A stretch of 49,791 bases of DNA. Source: CAVSVP01 sp963731125 (lineage in GTDB: Bacteria; Pseudomonadota; Gammaproteobacteria; Competibacterales; Competibacteraceae). Positions 32,476-41,160 of the stretch are shown here, one piece after another. Made by a program: the position numbers and the translations under genes. The stretch's first letter is position 1. Every line of letters starts with the position of its first letter. The notes under the pieces were generated by a model. That model searched no databases. It was not told the origin of the DNA and saw only the letters and a program-made list of their open reading frames with translations. The stretch is taken from the NCBI GenBank assembly GCA_963731125.1, contig CAVSVP010000030.1, forward strand, positions 1 through 49,791, read 5' to 3'.

Positions 32476-33027
32476 ATGTCCATTTTTCAACGATCGGCTT
32501 TGCTAGTCAGCATCGCAGTGCTGGGTATTGCGGCTTGCGATTCCGGCAACGATACTACAACAGAAGCGCCGGCGGAGAACGTCGGTACGTCACCCGAAGA
32601 GTTAGAACCGCAGACCGAATATCCTGCTGTGGGTAGCGAGCATACTGACACCGATCTGGTCACTGGAGAAGATAACGTGCCGGCTAGGACAGAACCCGCT
32701 AACCGTCCGCTGCCCTATCCCGAGGGGGTGACTCGCGAAATGGTTCGTCAGGGTCAAACTCTCTTTACCAGTACCGGCAACTGTTATCGGTGCCATGAAG
32801 AAAATGGTACCGGTAGTGCGTTGGCGCCGGATTTGACGGACGCTGTTTGGTTGCATCTGAGTGGCGCAAACTATGAGGAAATCGTTGCTCTGGAGAAGTC
32901 AGGTGTGCCACAGCCTAAGGAGCATCCAGTGCCTATGCCGCCACGAGGTGGTGCCGATCTGACGGAACAACAGGTCAGGGCTATCGCGGCGTTCGTTTAT
33001 TCCCTTTCCACGGGAACCGAAGACTAA
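32476..33027 (+). CDS. Lipoprotein monoheme cytochrome c
   Basis: A lipobox LGIAAC at residues 16-21 predicts a lipid-anchored periplasmic protein of 183 residues. An acidic, Glu/Thr-rich linker of about 65 residues leads to a class I cytochrome domain with CYRCH and a likely axial Met in VPMPPRGG. AGGAGG lies six bases before ATG 32476. It may feed electrons to the oxidase encoded on the opposite strand next door, an inference from location. Confidence 0.88.
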   Translation: MSIFQRSALLVSIAVLGIAACDSGNDTTTEAPAENVGTSPEELEPQTEYPAVGSEHTDTDLVTGEDNVPARTEPANRPLPYPEGVTREMVRQGQTLFTSTGNCYRCHEENGTGSALAPDLTDAVWLHLSGANYEEIVALEKSGVPQPKEHPVPMPPRGGADLTEQQVRAIAAFVYSLSTGTED

Positions 33028-33076
33028 AAATTAATGATAAGCATGGCTGTGTGCGAGTCTTAAGTTCATGAAGCAG

Positions 33077-33469
33077 TTATCGGCAGGATGTCATAAACAG
33101 GAAGGGTAAGGCTACCCAGAGGGTAGCGATGAGCGACAACATGCAGAGCAGGAAGCCGGCATAGGCCATGAAGCGGCGGCGGCTTTGGATACTATCCCGG
33201 TCATGGGGGGGCAAGGGAGCTGTGCCCCGGGGATGACGCCAGCGCCGCAAAGCCACGATGGCACCATCAAGGATCAGGCCGGCCGCCATCAGGGTTGCCA
33301 AGGTCACACCGGCCGGTACGACGCCGATACCGAAAATCTGCAGATAAAAGAACTTCTTGGCACAGGCGATCGCGGTAATGATATAGACGGTCAAAAAATA
33401 CACAGCCCATACCAGTGGACCCACAATGATACTAAATAAACTATCGCGTTCAACGGCCTGCGTTACCAT
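33077..33469 (-). CDS. Three-TM membrane protein of the oxidase cluster
   Basis: The 130-residue product has three membrane helices (about 13-34, 44-72, 102-125) separated by a basic, Pro-rich loop (WRHPRGTAPLPPHDRD). It begins six bases after the stop of the subunit III region, on the same strand, as the last gene of the operon. It resembles small accessory proteins of caa3-type clusters; exact role unknown. Confidence 0.75.
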   Translation of the reverse strand: MVTQAVERDSLFSIIVGPLVWAVYFLTVYIITAIACAKKFFYLQIFGIGVVPAGVTLATLMAAGLILDGAIVALRRWRHPRGTAPLPPHDRDSIQSRRRFMAYAGFLLCMLSLIATLWVALPFLFMTSCR

Positions 33470-33475
33470 GGCGGG

Positions 33476-34486
33476 TTATAAGGCGAGTGGAAATAAATCG
33501 ACAACGGCCATGGCCGCCAACCCCTGTAAAACCGTAAAATGCCAGAATAAGGCCGTGTTGCGTAGGTCGGCATCATGGTGTGGATCGAGGCGCCATGCCC
33601 AATAGCGAACCAGCACATAAAAGCCCATGAGGAGTGCGACCGCTACATGCAGGAGGTGGTATAGCAAAAGGGTCCAGATAATGGCGGGATAGGCATGCTC
33701 AGTCGGTTGTAGCCCGGTCTCGATCAGCCAGCGCAGTTGTAAGGCTGTGAATACCGCCAAAGCGGCGCATCCCAGCAAGACAGCCAGCTGAAACCACCCC
33801 CCGGCGCCCTTGCCAAGGGCTCTTATCGCCCAATGAACTAGCCCGCTGCTGGCGAGCAACGCCGGCAGCGCGAGGGCGGGCAGGACCAGATCAAAAGGCT
33901 GATAGCCTGGGGGTGGCCAGGCCGGATTCACCGTCCAGAAAAAGAAATAGGCAAACAACAGTGAGACGAATGCCGCACCATCGCCCAGAATGGTGATAAA
34001 CATCGCCCACCAACCCACCGACACTGGCCCCGACAGATAAAGGGGCAGGTTGTAACCGCAGCCGGCATCGATCGTGTCTTTTTCCGGTTTCTCCGCCGTA
34101 TGCCACACCCAGCAGAGAATAAAAAGTAGCGTCAGTCCGGCGGACAAACCTGTCCATAGCCAGGCATGGAAAGTAGCGGCGATAAAAAACCCGCCGGTGG
34201 CCAATGCCGAAAGCAGGGGCCACCAGCTCGGTCCGGGAACCCGTAACACTTGCAAGGGTCTAGCGTCCACCACGCTGGTGATAATGGTCTCTCGGTGTAA
34301 GGTAGGCGCATCGGGAATCAGAAAACGGCCCTGGTCGACATCGTCGACAAAGTTTTCCTGCTGCCACAGGGGATAGCGCGTGGTTACAATAGGTACGCTG
34401 CGTGCGCCCCACTCCTTTGGCGGAATTTCCATCATCCAGTCCAAGGTGCCGGCGTTCCAGGGATTACGGCCCGCTTTTTCCCCCAC
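33476..34486 (-). pseudogene. Cytochrome c oxidase: end of subunit I plus subunit III, out of frame with 34432
   Basis: The first 50 residues (GRNPWNAGTLDWMMEIPP, VPIVTTRYPLWQQ) belong to the C-terminus of subunit I in fused I+III oxidases. Seven or so membrane helices follow, matching subunit III (SGPVSVGWWAMFITILGDGAAFVSL, LFWHFTVLQGLAAM). It overlaps the subunit I frame by 55 bp and is -1 relative to it, near the run GGGGGAAAAAG. A GTG at 34486 could start a separate protein but would be unusual. Together the two frames give about 830 residues, the normal size of the fused protein. Frameshift mutation, sequencing error or programmed slippage remain open. Confidence 0.8.
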
Positions 34487-35988
34487 CGGAAATGTAAAAC
34501 GATATCGATAAGCAGCACCACGATACCGGCAGCAAAGACAAAAGCGCCGACGGTGCTGGCGAAATTAAGCCAGTCCCATCCCAATCCTTCGGGATAGGTA
34601 TAGACCCGCCGCGGCATGCCTAGGAGCCCGGTGAAGTGCATGGGGAAAAACGTAAGATTAAAGCCGAGGAACAGTAACCAGAAGGTCCAGCGGCCGAGGC
34701 GCGGCAGCATCTTACGGCCGGAAATCACCGGCATCCAATAGTAGAGCGCTGCGAACATGGGAAATAGCATGCCGCCAATCAGAGTGTGATGCAGATGGGC
34801 GACGATAAAGTAACTGTCATGAACCTGCCAGTCGAAGGGCACGATGGCGGTCATCACCCCGGTAAGTCCGCCCATGATAAAAATAAATAGAAAGCCCATG
34901 ACAAACAGCATGGGGGTTCCAAACTTAACTCGCCCGAGCAGCAGCGTTGCAATCAGGGCGAAGATCTGCACCCCCGTAGGAATCACCACGGCCTCACTGG
35001 CCCCGGAAAAAAAGCTGAGGGACAGCAGCGGCAAACCGGTGGCATACATATGATGAACCCAGAGACCGAAGCTGATAAAAGCCGTGCCCACGGCGGCCAG
35101 CACAATCCAGCTATAGCCGACGACGGGCCGCTGGGCGAAGGTAGGCACAATCATGGCTACCACACCCACGGCAGGCAGAAAGATAATGTAGACTTCCGGA
35201 TGACCAAAGATCCAGAACAGGTGCTGCCAAAGCAGGGGATCGCCGCCGCGGTTTGGATCAAAGAAAGGCCAGTGAAAGGCACGCTCCAGCTCCAGCAGAA
35301 TATCCCCGGCGATCAACGGTGGAAAAGCGAACAGAATCATGACCGCCGTGGCCAATATATACCAGGCATAGAGGGGAATCAGGTTAATTCGCATGCCCGG
35401 CGGACGCGTTTTAAGCACTCCGATAATCAATTCCACGGCAGCGGCTAGCGAGGCAATCTCGACAAACGATAAGCCAAGCAGCCAAACGTCAGCGCCGATG
35501 CCCGGCGAATAGTCGTGACTGGTAAGCGGCGGATACATAAACCAGCCGCCGGACGGGGCCTTAAGCCAGAAGAGACTAGCAAAAACGCAGACGCCGCCAA
35601 TGATATAGCACCAGAAACCGTAGGCCGACAGGCGCGGGAAGGGCAAATCCCGTGCCCCTAGAAACTGGGGCAGCAGATAGACCGCAACAGCCTCGAGAAA
35701 CGGCACGGCAACCAAAAACATCATCACCGAGCCGTGCATGGTAAAGATTTGGTTATAGGCTTCTGGCGTTAGAAAGTCGTGATTGGGGACGGCCAGCTGG
35801 TAACGCATCAAAAGCGCCAGCACGCCGCCTAGCAGCAAAAAGACAAAGGTGGCAATCGTATACCAGAGGCCAATTTCGGTATTATTAACGGCGGTAACGG
35901 CGGCAATGCCCTTCGGTGCTGCCCATACTTTAAGCAGCCGTTCTTCCTGGGCTTTTTTTAGCGCTGCGTTGTCCTGCCGATGGCTCAT
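34432..35988 (-). CDS. ctaD: Cytochrome c oxidase subunit I (heme-copper, caa3-type)
   Basis: Proton-pumping terminal oxidase core with 12-13 helices. Metal ligands are visible: MHGSVMMF (heme a), FGHPEVYII (CuB His, D-channel Glu and cross-linked Tyr), HHMYATG (CuB) and VAHLHHTLIGG (heme a3 and a). The GHPEVY Glu places it in the A1 class. Its last residues (KKRAVIPGTPAPWTG) are off-family; the true continuation is in the -1 frame at 33476-34486. The ATG overlaps the subunit II stop (ATGA at 35985-35988), so the two are translationally coupled. Confidence 0.93.
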   Translation of the reverse strand: MSHRQDNAALKKAQEERLLKVWAAPKGIAAVTAVNNTEIGLWYTIATFVFLLLGGVLALLMRYQLAVPNHDFLTPEAYNQIFTMHGSVMMFLVAVPFLEAVAVYLLPQFLGARDLPFPRLSAYGFWCYIIGGVCVFASLFWLKAPSGGWFMYPPLTSHDYSPGIGADVWLLGLSFVEIASLAAAVELIIGVLKTRPPGMRINLIPLYAWYILATAVMILFAFPPLIAGDILLELERAFHWPFFDPNRGGDPLLWQHLFWIFGHPEVYIIFLPAVGVVAMIVPTFAQRPVVGYSWIVLAAVGTAFISFGLWVHHMYATGLPLLSLSFFSGASEAVVIPTGVQIFALIATLLLGRVKFGTPMLFVMGFLFIFIMGGLTGVMTAIVPFDWQVHDSYFIVAHLHHTLIGGMLFPMFAALYYWMPVISGRKMLPRLGRWTFWLLFLGFNLTFFPMHFTGLLGMPRRVYTYPEGLGWDWLNFASTVGAFVFAAGIVVLLIDIVLHFRWGKKRAVIPGTPAPWTG

Positions 35989-36998
35989 TTTAAGCTCTCC
36001 AGGTAAGCCGCGAGGGCGCGCAGTTCCTCGCCGGTAAAGGTATTAAAGGAAGGCATATAGTTGCCGGGCTTCAGGTGCTGGCTATCGACAATCCAGCCTG
36101 CCAAGGTGCCGACGTTGTTGGGCAGAATGCCGGCGGCCAGTGAATAACGTCCGCCGACATGGGTGAGATCAGGTCCGAAGCGGCCATTGGCCGGTGTGCC
36201 ACGGACGGTATGACAAGTGCCGCAGCCGCTGTCCAGAAACAATGCATGTCCGCGGGCGAGAGTTGGCGCGCTGGGTGGTAGCGCTGGGCGAGCTTGATGG
36301 GCATACCAGGCGGCAAAACGCTCCGGTGGCTCTGCGATGACATAAAAAGCCATTAAGGCGTGCGGTCCGCCGCAGTACTCGGCACACTGGCCTCGGTAGA
36401 CACCGGGTCGGTCGGCCTGTAGCACCAGCCGGTTGGAACGGCCTGGGATCATGTCCAGCTTGCCGGCAAGGCGTGGCACCCAAAAGCTGTGAATCACATC
36501 GGCTGATTGAAGTGTCAGTTCAACCCGTTCTCCCACCGGGATGCGTAATTCATTGGCACTTACTACCGGTTCTGAGGCCCCGGCCATAGAGTAGTGAACC
36601 TCCCACCACCACTGTTTGCCGATGACCTCAATGCGTAGCGCCTGCGGAGCGACCGGCGCCGTTAGGACTGGGCCAAGACGAAAGCTGTAGATTAATAGTG
36701 TGCTAAGAATCACCAGCGGCAGGGTAATACCGCCGCCGAGAATCAATAGATAAGCCACGCGGCGGCTATGCCGCTCCGGCCTGACTTTGGCCGCATAAAA
36801 TGCCGTACCCAACACCAACACAAAGATCACCATGGCGCCCGTGGCCATCGTCCACCAGAGGGCGGCGATTTCCCGAGCGGCAACCCCGCTCGGTGCCAGC
36901 GCCGACTGTACGCCTGTGCAGCCGCTGAGTGCCGCCAGCAGCGGAAGAACGAAACAGACGTGTTGCGCTAGTTCTCGGCGCTGGTAGTCGGCCATCAT
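35985..36998 (-). CDS. ctaC: Cytochrome c oxidase subunit II with fused cytochrome c domain
   Basis: A 337-residue lipoprotein-type subunit: lipobox LAALSGC at 21-27, two membrane helices (about 50-70, 82-104), the CuA domain (KQWWWEVHY, VIHSFWVP, and QCAEYCGGPHALM with both Cys, His and Met ligands), then a C-terminal cytochrome c with CGTCH and axial Met in NYMPSF. This is the caa3 layout. Two adjacent ATGs (36998, 36995) are possible starts; the upstream cytochrome gene stops three or so bases earlier. Confidence 0.93.
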   Translation of the reverse strand: MMADYQRRELAQHVCFVLPLLAALSGCTGVQSALAPSGVAAREIAALWWTMATGAMVIFVLVLGTAFYAAKVRPERHSRRVAYLLILGGGITLPLVILSTLLIYSFRLGPVLTAPVAPQALRIEVIGKQWWWEVHYSMAGASEPVVSANELRIPVGERVELTLQSADVIHSFWVPRLAGKLDMIPGRSNRLVLQADRPGVYRGQCAEYCGGPHALMAFYVIAEPPERFAAWYAHQARPALPPSAPTLARGHALFLDSGCGTCHTVRGTPANGRFGPDLTHVGGRYSLAAGILPNNVGTLAGWIVDSQHLKPGNYMPSFNTFTGEELRALAAYLESLK

Positions 36999-37001
36999 TG
37001 C

Positions 37002-38012
37002 TTAGCGTAAGGTGTACAGGTAGGCCGCCATATGGCGGGCTTCCGTTGCGCTGATGCCCTGGGGTGGCATCGCGGTTTGCGGATCGATGGACGGCGGGTC
37101 GCGTAGCCATTGGGTAAGCCAGGCAGGGCGGTTGGGCACCCGGCCGGCGATATAACTGCGTTGACCGAAGCCCGTTAGAGACGGTCCCACCGAGCCGCTC
37201 GTTGTCCTCACGCCCGGCACCTGATGGCAGGCGGTGCAACCGTAGCGGGCAATGAGCGCACGGCCGGTGGCAGGATTACCGTCCACGACGCACTGATAGG
37301 CGGGAATTTTGGCTGTCCCACAGGCCGTCGCATGCGCAGCAGTGTCCGCCGGCGCTTTTGGCCGTGGTGGGCGCGCCCTTTCAAAGTAGAGTGCCAGCGC
37401 CTCGATATCTCTATCCTCTAAACGCACGGCAATGTCTCTCATCACATTAAGCGGATCATTATGACGCCCACCTTGCTGCCAGAGACGCAACTGAAGTACC
37501 GTATAAGGAGCGTATTGTCCGGCCAAATACGGAAAGCTCGGCGGGATGCCCGCACCTTGCGGGCCATGGCAGAAAACACAGGCTTGTACGCCGGCCGCCG
37601 GGAGTCCCTCTTCGGCAATCCGGCGTCCCCAGACCAGTATGAGAGGATCAGCCTCGGGTGGCGGGCGGTAGGGGGCCTTGCGGGTGGCATAGTAGGCGGC
37701 GACATCTTCCATCTGTTGTTCGGATAATTGCCGGGCAATGGGCGTCATGATGGGATTGGGTCGTGCATTGGAAGCGTAGTCAAGTAACTGCTTATATAGG
37801 TAAAATGCTGCTTGGTCGGCAAGGCGTGGGAAAGCCCCGGTGCCGTCACCGACACCGTCGAGGCCGTGGCAGGTAAAGCAAGGTGTTAGTGTGGCGTTTT
37901 TACCACCGACCACGACGGCACGTCCGGCGCTAGGATCTGCCTCGCCGTAAGTCAATGGCACGGCAAGGAGATGGCTCAATAACAGAAGGAGCAGTATTGG
38001 ATATTGTCTGAC
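37002..38012 (-). CDS. Triheme periplasmic cytochrome c, start codon unclear
   Basis: Three CXXCH sites are present: CFTCH and CVFCH in two c4-like domains, and CTACH in a C-terminal class I domain, with Met ligands such as NPIMTPI and QTAMPPQG. A signal peptide, RQYPILLLLLLSHLLAVP, opens the protein. AGGAGG lies at 38018-38023, but no ATG, GTG or TTG follows at usual spacing; the codon there is GTC at 38010-38012. The frame continues upstream for hundreds of codons only because it is antisense to the neighbouring cytochrome gene. Either an unusual start is used or the start has mutated. It probably donates electrons to the oxidase it precedes. Confidence 0.82.
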   Translation of the reverse strand, partial: VRQYPILLLLLLSHLLAVPLTYGEADPSAGRAVVVGGKNATLTPCFTCHGLDGVGDGTGAFPRLADQAAFYLYKQLLDYASNARPNPIMTPIARQLSEQQMEDVAAYYATRKAPYRPPPEADPLILVWGRRIAEEGLPAAGVQACVFCHGPQGAGIPPSFPYLAGQYAPYTVLQLRLWQQGGRHNDPLNVMRDIAVRLEDRDIEALALYFERARPPRPKAPADTAAHATACGTAKIPAYQCVVDGNPATGRALIARYGCTACHQVPGVRTTSGSVGPSLTGFGQRSYIAGRVPNRPAWLTQWLRDPPSIDPQTAMPPQGISATEARHMAAYLYTLR

Positions 38013-38120
38013 GTTACCTCCTGTGGCGCAGCGCAATGGGTTTCTGAGTTGCTCTGGTGGTTGCCTTATGAGCCGGCGCCGCGGTTCCAGTAAATAGCTG
38101 ATGCTGGCATTGAGAAGAGA

Positions 38121-39173
38121 ATGAAATTCACTACTGTATGCCTGCTGGCGATATTCACCCTGATGGGCGAAACGACCGCTAGCGCCATCGCAGAAACTGT
38201 GATAAATCGCGGAGAGTATCTGTTTCACGCCGGTGCCTGTGAAAGCTGTCATACCGATATAGAGAACGGTGGCGCTTTTCTCGCCGGTGGCCGGGAGATG
38301 CAGACGCAATTTGGTACCTTTTATACACCCAATATCACGCCTGATCCGGAGACCGGCATTGGGCGCTGGACGTTGCCAGATTTTCACAGAGCCATGATTG
38401 CCGGAATCCGCCCGGACGGCAGCCCCTACTATCCCATCTTTCCGTACCGCTGGTATACGGGAATGACTGCGGCAGACATTGCTGCGCTTTGGGTCTATCT
38501 CCAGTCGGTGGAACCGGTTAGTAACCCTGTGCCGCCCCACGATCTGACCTTTCCCTTCAGTATTCGGACGCTGGTTTACGTCTGGAGATGGGTCAATTTT
38601 GCTGAAGGCCAGCCGGTCTCCGAAGCGGTGCGCTGGAATGGGCAAGCTCAGAATTCGGTACGGCTTTTTGCCAAGCTCTTTCATATCGATATCGAACAGT
38701 GGGTTGCTAAGCCGGTGCGTTCGCGGCAATGGCAACAGGGTGCTTACTTGGTGGATCATGTGGGTCATTGCGGTGCCTGTCATACACCAAAGCTGCTTGG
38801 CAATTTTATGAGCGGCGAATATCTTGCCGGCTCGACGCAGATTCCAGGCGCTTTCCCGGCACCCAATATTACCTCTGATCGGGAAACGGGAATCGGTACT
38901 TGGTCTCACACCGATATCATCCGGGCGCTGCAGCGGGCGATGCGGCCGGATGGTACCCCTATCCGAGGACCGATGGCAGAGTATGTGCTGCATGGCTCCA
39001 GTTACCTGAGTGCTGAAGATTTGCGCGCCATCGCGGTCTACCTGCTGGCGTTGCCGTCGGAAGAGCACGCGGTTGGCGTCGGTGCCACACAACCACTTTC
39101 TGCACATCATCATGGCTCAGAGGGGGTTAAGTCGTTAATGGCTTCTGGCGCTAGCCGAACTCTGGCGAAGTAG
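38121..39173 (+). CDS. Diheme cytochrome c of the alcohol/gluconate dehydrogenase subunit type
   Basis: A 350-residue secreted protein with a signal peptide (cleavage near TASAIA) and two heme sites, CESCH and CGACH. Each is followed by the FYTPNITPDPETGIG or APNITSDRETGIG motif characteristic of the cytochrome c subunits of membrane alcohol or sugar dehydrogenases. Those normally have three hemes; the third domain is absent. No dehydrogenase gene is nearby. It diverges from the triheme gene, and its 3' end overlaps that of 39110-39949 by 64 bp. Confidence 0.87.
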   Translation: MKFTTVCLLAIFTLMGETTASAIAETVINRGEYLFHAGACESCHTDIENGGAFLAGGREMQTQFGTFYTPNITPDPETGIGRWTLPDFHRAMIAGIRPDGSPYYPIFPYRWYTGMTAADIAALWVYLQSVEPVSNPVPPHDLTFPFSIRTLVYVWRWVNFAEGQPVSEAVRWNGQAQNSVRLFAKLFHIDIEQWVAKPVRSRQWQQGAYLVDHVGHCGACHTPKLLGNFMSGEYLAGSTQIPGAFPAPNITSDRETGIGTWSHTDIIRALQRAMRPDGTPIRGPMAEYVLHGSSYLSAEDLRAIAVYLLALPSEEHAVGVGATQPLSAHHHGSEGVKSLMASGASRTLAK

Positions 39174-39949
39174 AGGGCAAGCCCGCGGATTTCCTCATCG
39201 CTAAGCAGGCGTGCAATGTCCGCCATTACCTGCAACGGGTCGTTGCGGCGTAGACCTTGTTTCCAAAGCTGTAATTGCCGTTCAGTATAATCCGCAAATT
39301 GTCCGGCGAGATAGGGGAAGCTGGGTGGAATACCAGCTCCAGCGTCAGCATGGCAGAGTGCACAGGCGCGAATACCTCGCTCTGCTGCGCCAATCGCCGA
39401 GAGCACACCGCCACGCTGTAGGAGCAGGGGATCGCCTTGCGGCTGAGGCGGGAAGAGGGCTTTGGGTATGGATGCATAGTAAGCGGCCACTGCTTCCCGC
39501 TGTTCTGCGGTCAACGCCTCGGCAATAGGCTGCATATCTTCGCTTGGACGCGCCCCCGCAGCGAAATCCTCAAGTTGCTTGCGTAAATAAAACCGACTCT
39601 GTCCCGCCAGGCGAGGATGATTTTCCTCTCTGTCTCCCTGGCCGAGAACGCCGTGACAATCGGCGCAGGCAGAAACAGCGGTATTGCCCATGACAATAGC
39701 ACGGCCGGCCTCGATAACCGCCGCTGTGGCATTGGCCTGTTGAACGCTTATCAGCCAATAGACAAGGGTGAAAGCGCTAACGGTCAGACGGCAGGCAAAG
39801 GCAATGACAGGTGCTTGCGGCTGGTCCTGGGCGGTGGACGGCAACAAAGGTTGGTCTCCAAATTCTGCTGATTGTTGTAGATATGCTTTTATAGAGGAAA
39901 AAAGCCGGGAGTCAATTGGCACTTTCCTTGAAGACCTTACCGTTATCAC
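39110..39949 (-). CDS. Diheme cytochrome c4-like protein
   Basis: Two CXXCH sites, CADCH and CALCH, with paired c4-type domains (HPRLAGQSRFYLRKQL and FPYLAGQFADYTERQL). It is closely similar in layout to the first two domains of the triheme cytochrome at 37002, suggesting duplication. A hydrophobic segment at about 50-70 (LTVSAFTLVYWLISVQQANA) is the likely signal peptide, so the true start is probably later than GTG 39949; GTG 39922 preceded by AAGGAAA is an option. Convergent with the previous gene. Confidence 0.85.
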   Translation of the reverse strand: MITVRSSRKVPIDSRLFSSIKAYLQQSAEFGDQPLLPSTAQDQPQAPVIAFACRLTVSAFTLVYWLISVQQANATAAVIEAGRAIVMGNTAVSACADCHGVLGQGDREENHPRLAGQSRFYLRKQLEDFAAGARPSEDMQPIAEALTAEQREAVAAYYASIPKALFPPQPQGDPLLLQRGGVLSAIGAAERGIRACALCHADAGAGIPPSFPYLAGQFADYTERQLQLWKQGLRRNDPLQVMADIARLLSDEEIRGLALYFARVRLAPEAINDLTPSEP

Positions 39950-40270
39950 CTAGTGTTGTACTGATGAATAATTTGAATGCTTAATAATTTACCCTTTCTC
40001 ATGATGCAGGCTCTCGGTGGCGCGGTCGCGGCACAAGTTACTGCTCGCTACACCATCAGCTGCGGCATAAATCTGCTGCGGGTTACCGTAAAGAGGAGAA
40101 TCCGCTACACCGGAAATAAAGGCAAATAAGGCAAACCGAGCAAATTCCTCTCTCTGCAAGTGCCCCGCGAGGCCGATGCGAGTCGGTTTGACTCGTGTTA
40201 CAGGGGCGCGTGACGGAGCGAAACAGTCAGCTTGATATGATGACTTTATTATCTTGGGGGGATCCAGCAT
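39950..40270. other. Intergenic region without a supported gene
   Basis: A 106-codon minus-strand frame (39989-40309) runs over the start of the crotonase and has no ribosome site or family features, so I do not call it. No repeat or RNA gene was recognised. Confidence 0.4.
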
Positions 40271-41059
40271 ATGACGGAAAGCAAAATTACCGTGGAAAGT
40301 CGGGATCATGTCCTGTTAATCGGGATCAACCGGCCGGAAAAACGCAATGCCTTTAATTTGGATATGTATCGCGATCTAGGCAGGGCCTACGGAGAATTGC
40401 ACCGCAATCTAGAACTGCGCTGCGGCGTTCTGTTTGCCCATGGCGATCACTTTACCGGCGGTTTGGATTTACCAGTGTGGGCTCCTGTTTTCAGCCAAGG
40501 ACGTTTTCCGGATCTACCCGAGGGCGCCATCGATCCGTTGGGGTTGAATGAAGATAACCGGCTGAGTAAACCGTTGGTCATGGCTGTGCAGGGAATCTGT
40601 TTCACCATCGGCATTGAACTGCTCCTGGTGACAGACATCCGCGTGGCGGCCTCCAATATCCGGCTCGGCCAGATTGAAATCAAGCGGGGTATTTATCCCG
40701 TGGGCGGCGCTACGGTGCGGTTGCTGCAGGAGATCGGCTGGGGCAACGCCATGCGTTATCTGTTGACTGCCGATGAAATCAATGCCCAGGAAGCGTTGCG
40801 CCTTGGTCTGGTGCAGGAGGTTACCGAACCCGGGAAACAATTGGAGCGGGCGCTGGACCTCGCCGCTACGATCGCTGCACAAGCGCCGCTGGGGGTTCAG
40901 GCCAGCCTGGGGTCGGCTCGGCGTGCGCGGGTTGAGGGTGATAGGGCGGCCTTAGCCCGGCTGCTTCCCGATCTCGTTCCCATAATGCAAAGTGAAGATG
41001 CCAAAGAGGGCGTGCAGGCCTTTGTGGAAAGGCGTGCCGCTAGATTTAAGGGGCGCTAA
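40271..41059 (+). CDS. Crotonase-family enoyl-CoA hydratase/isomerase
   Basis: The 262-residue protein has the oxyanion-hole region FAHGDHFTGGLDL and both acid-base glutamates of hydratases: GIELLLVTDIRVAA and GQIEIKRGIYPVGGATVRL. A GGGGGG stretch lies about 10 bases before ATG 40271. Substrate cannot be read from the sequence. The next gene on the strand is HMG-CoA reductase, and 3-methylglutaconyl-CoA hydratase, a crotonase, makes HMG-CoA; that link is only a suggestion from adjacency. Confidence 0.88.
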   Translation: MTESKITVESRDHVLLIGINRPEKRNAFNLDMYRDLGRAYGELHRNLELRCGVLFAHGDHFTGGLDLPVWAPVFSQGRFPDLPEGAIDPLGLNEDNRLSKPLVMAVQGICFTIGIELLLVTDIRVAASNIRLGQIEIKRGIYPVGGATVRLLQEIGWGNAMRYLLTADEINAQEALRLGLVQEVTEPGKQLERALDLAATIAAQAPLGVQASLGSARRARVEGDRAALARLLPDLVPIMQSEDAKEGVQAFVERRAARFKGR

Positions 41060-41160
41060 CGACCCAGACTCGGGTCATCGGTGCGTAGCTAGCTCAACAG
41101 CTGCAAGCACCCAGGTTGCCTATGAGTATGATCTACCAATCTAATGCTGGAGGATAGTCT

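Noticed and set aside
38013..39113. Long N-terminal extension of the triheme cytochrome frame
   Set aside because: This part is antisense to the diheme cytochrome gene at 38121-39173, lacks cytochrome features, and a signal peptide begins at about 38009.
39989..40309. 106-codon minus-strand gene
   Set aside because: Overlaps the start of the crotonase gene, has no ribosome site, and composition is not protein-like.
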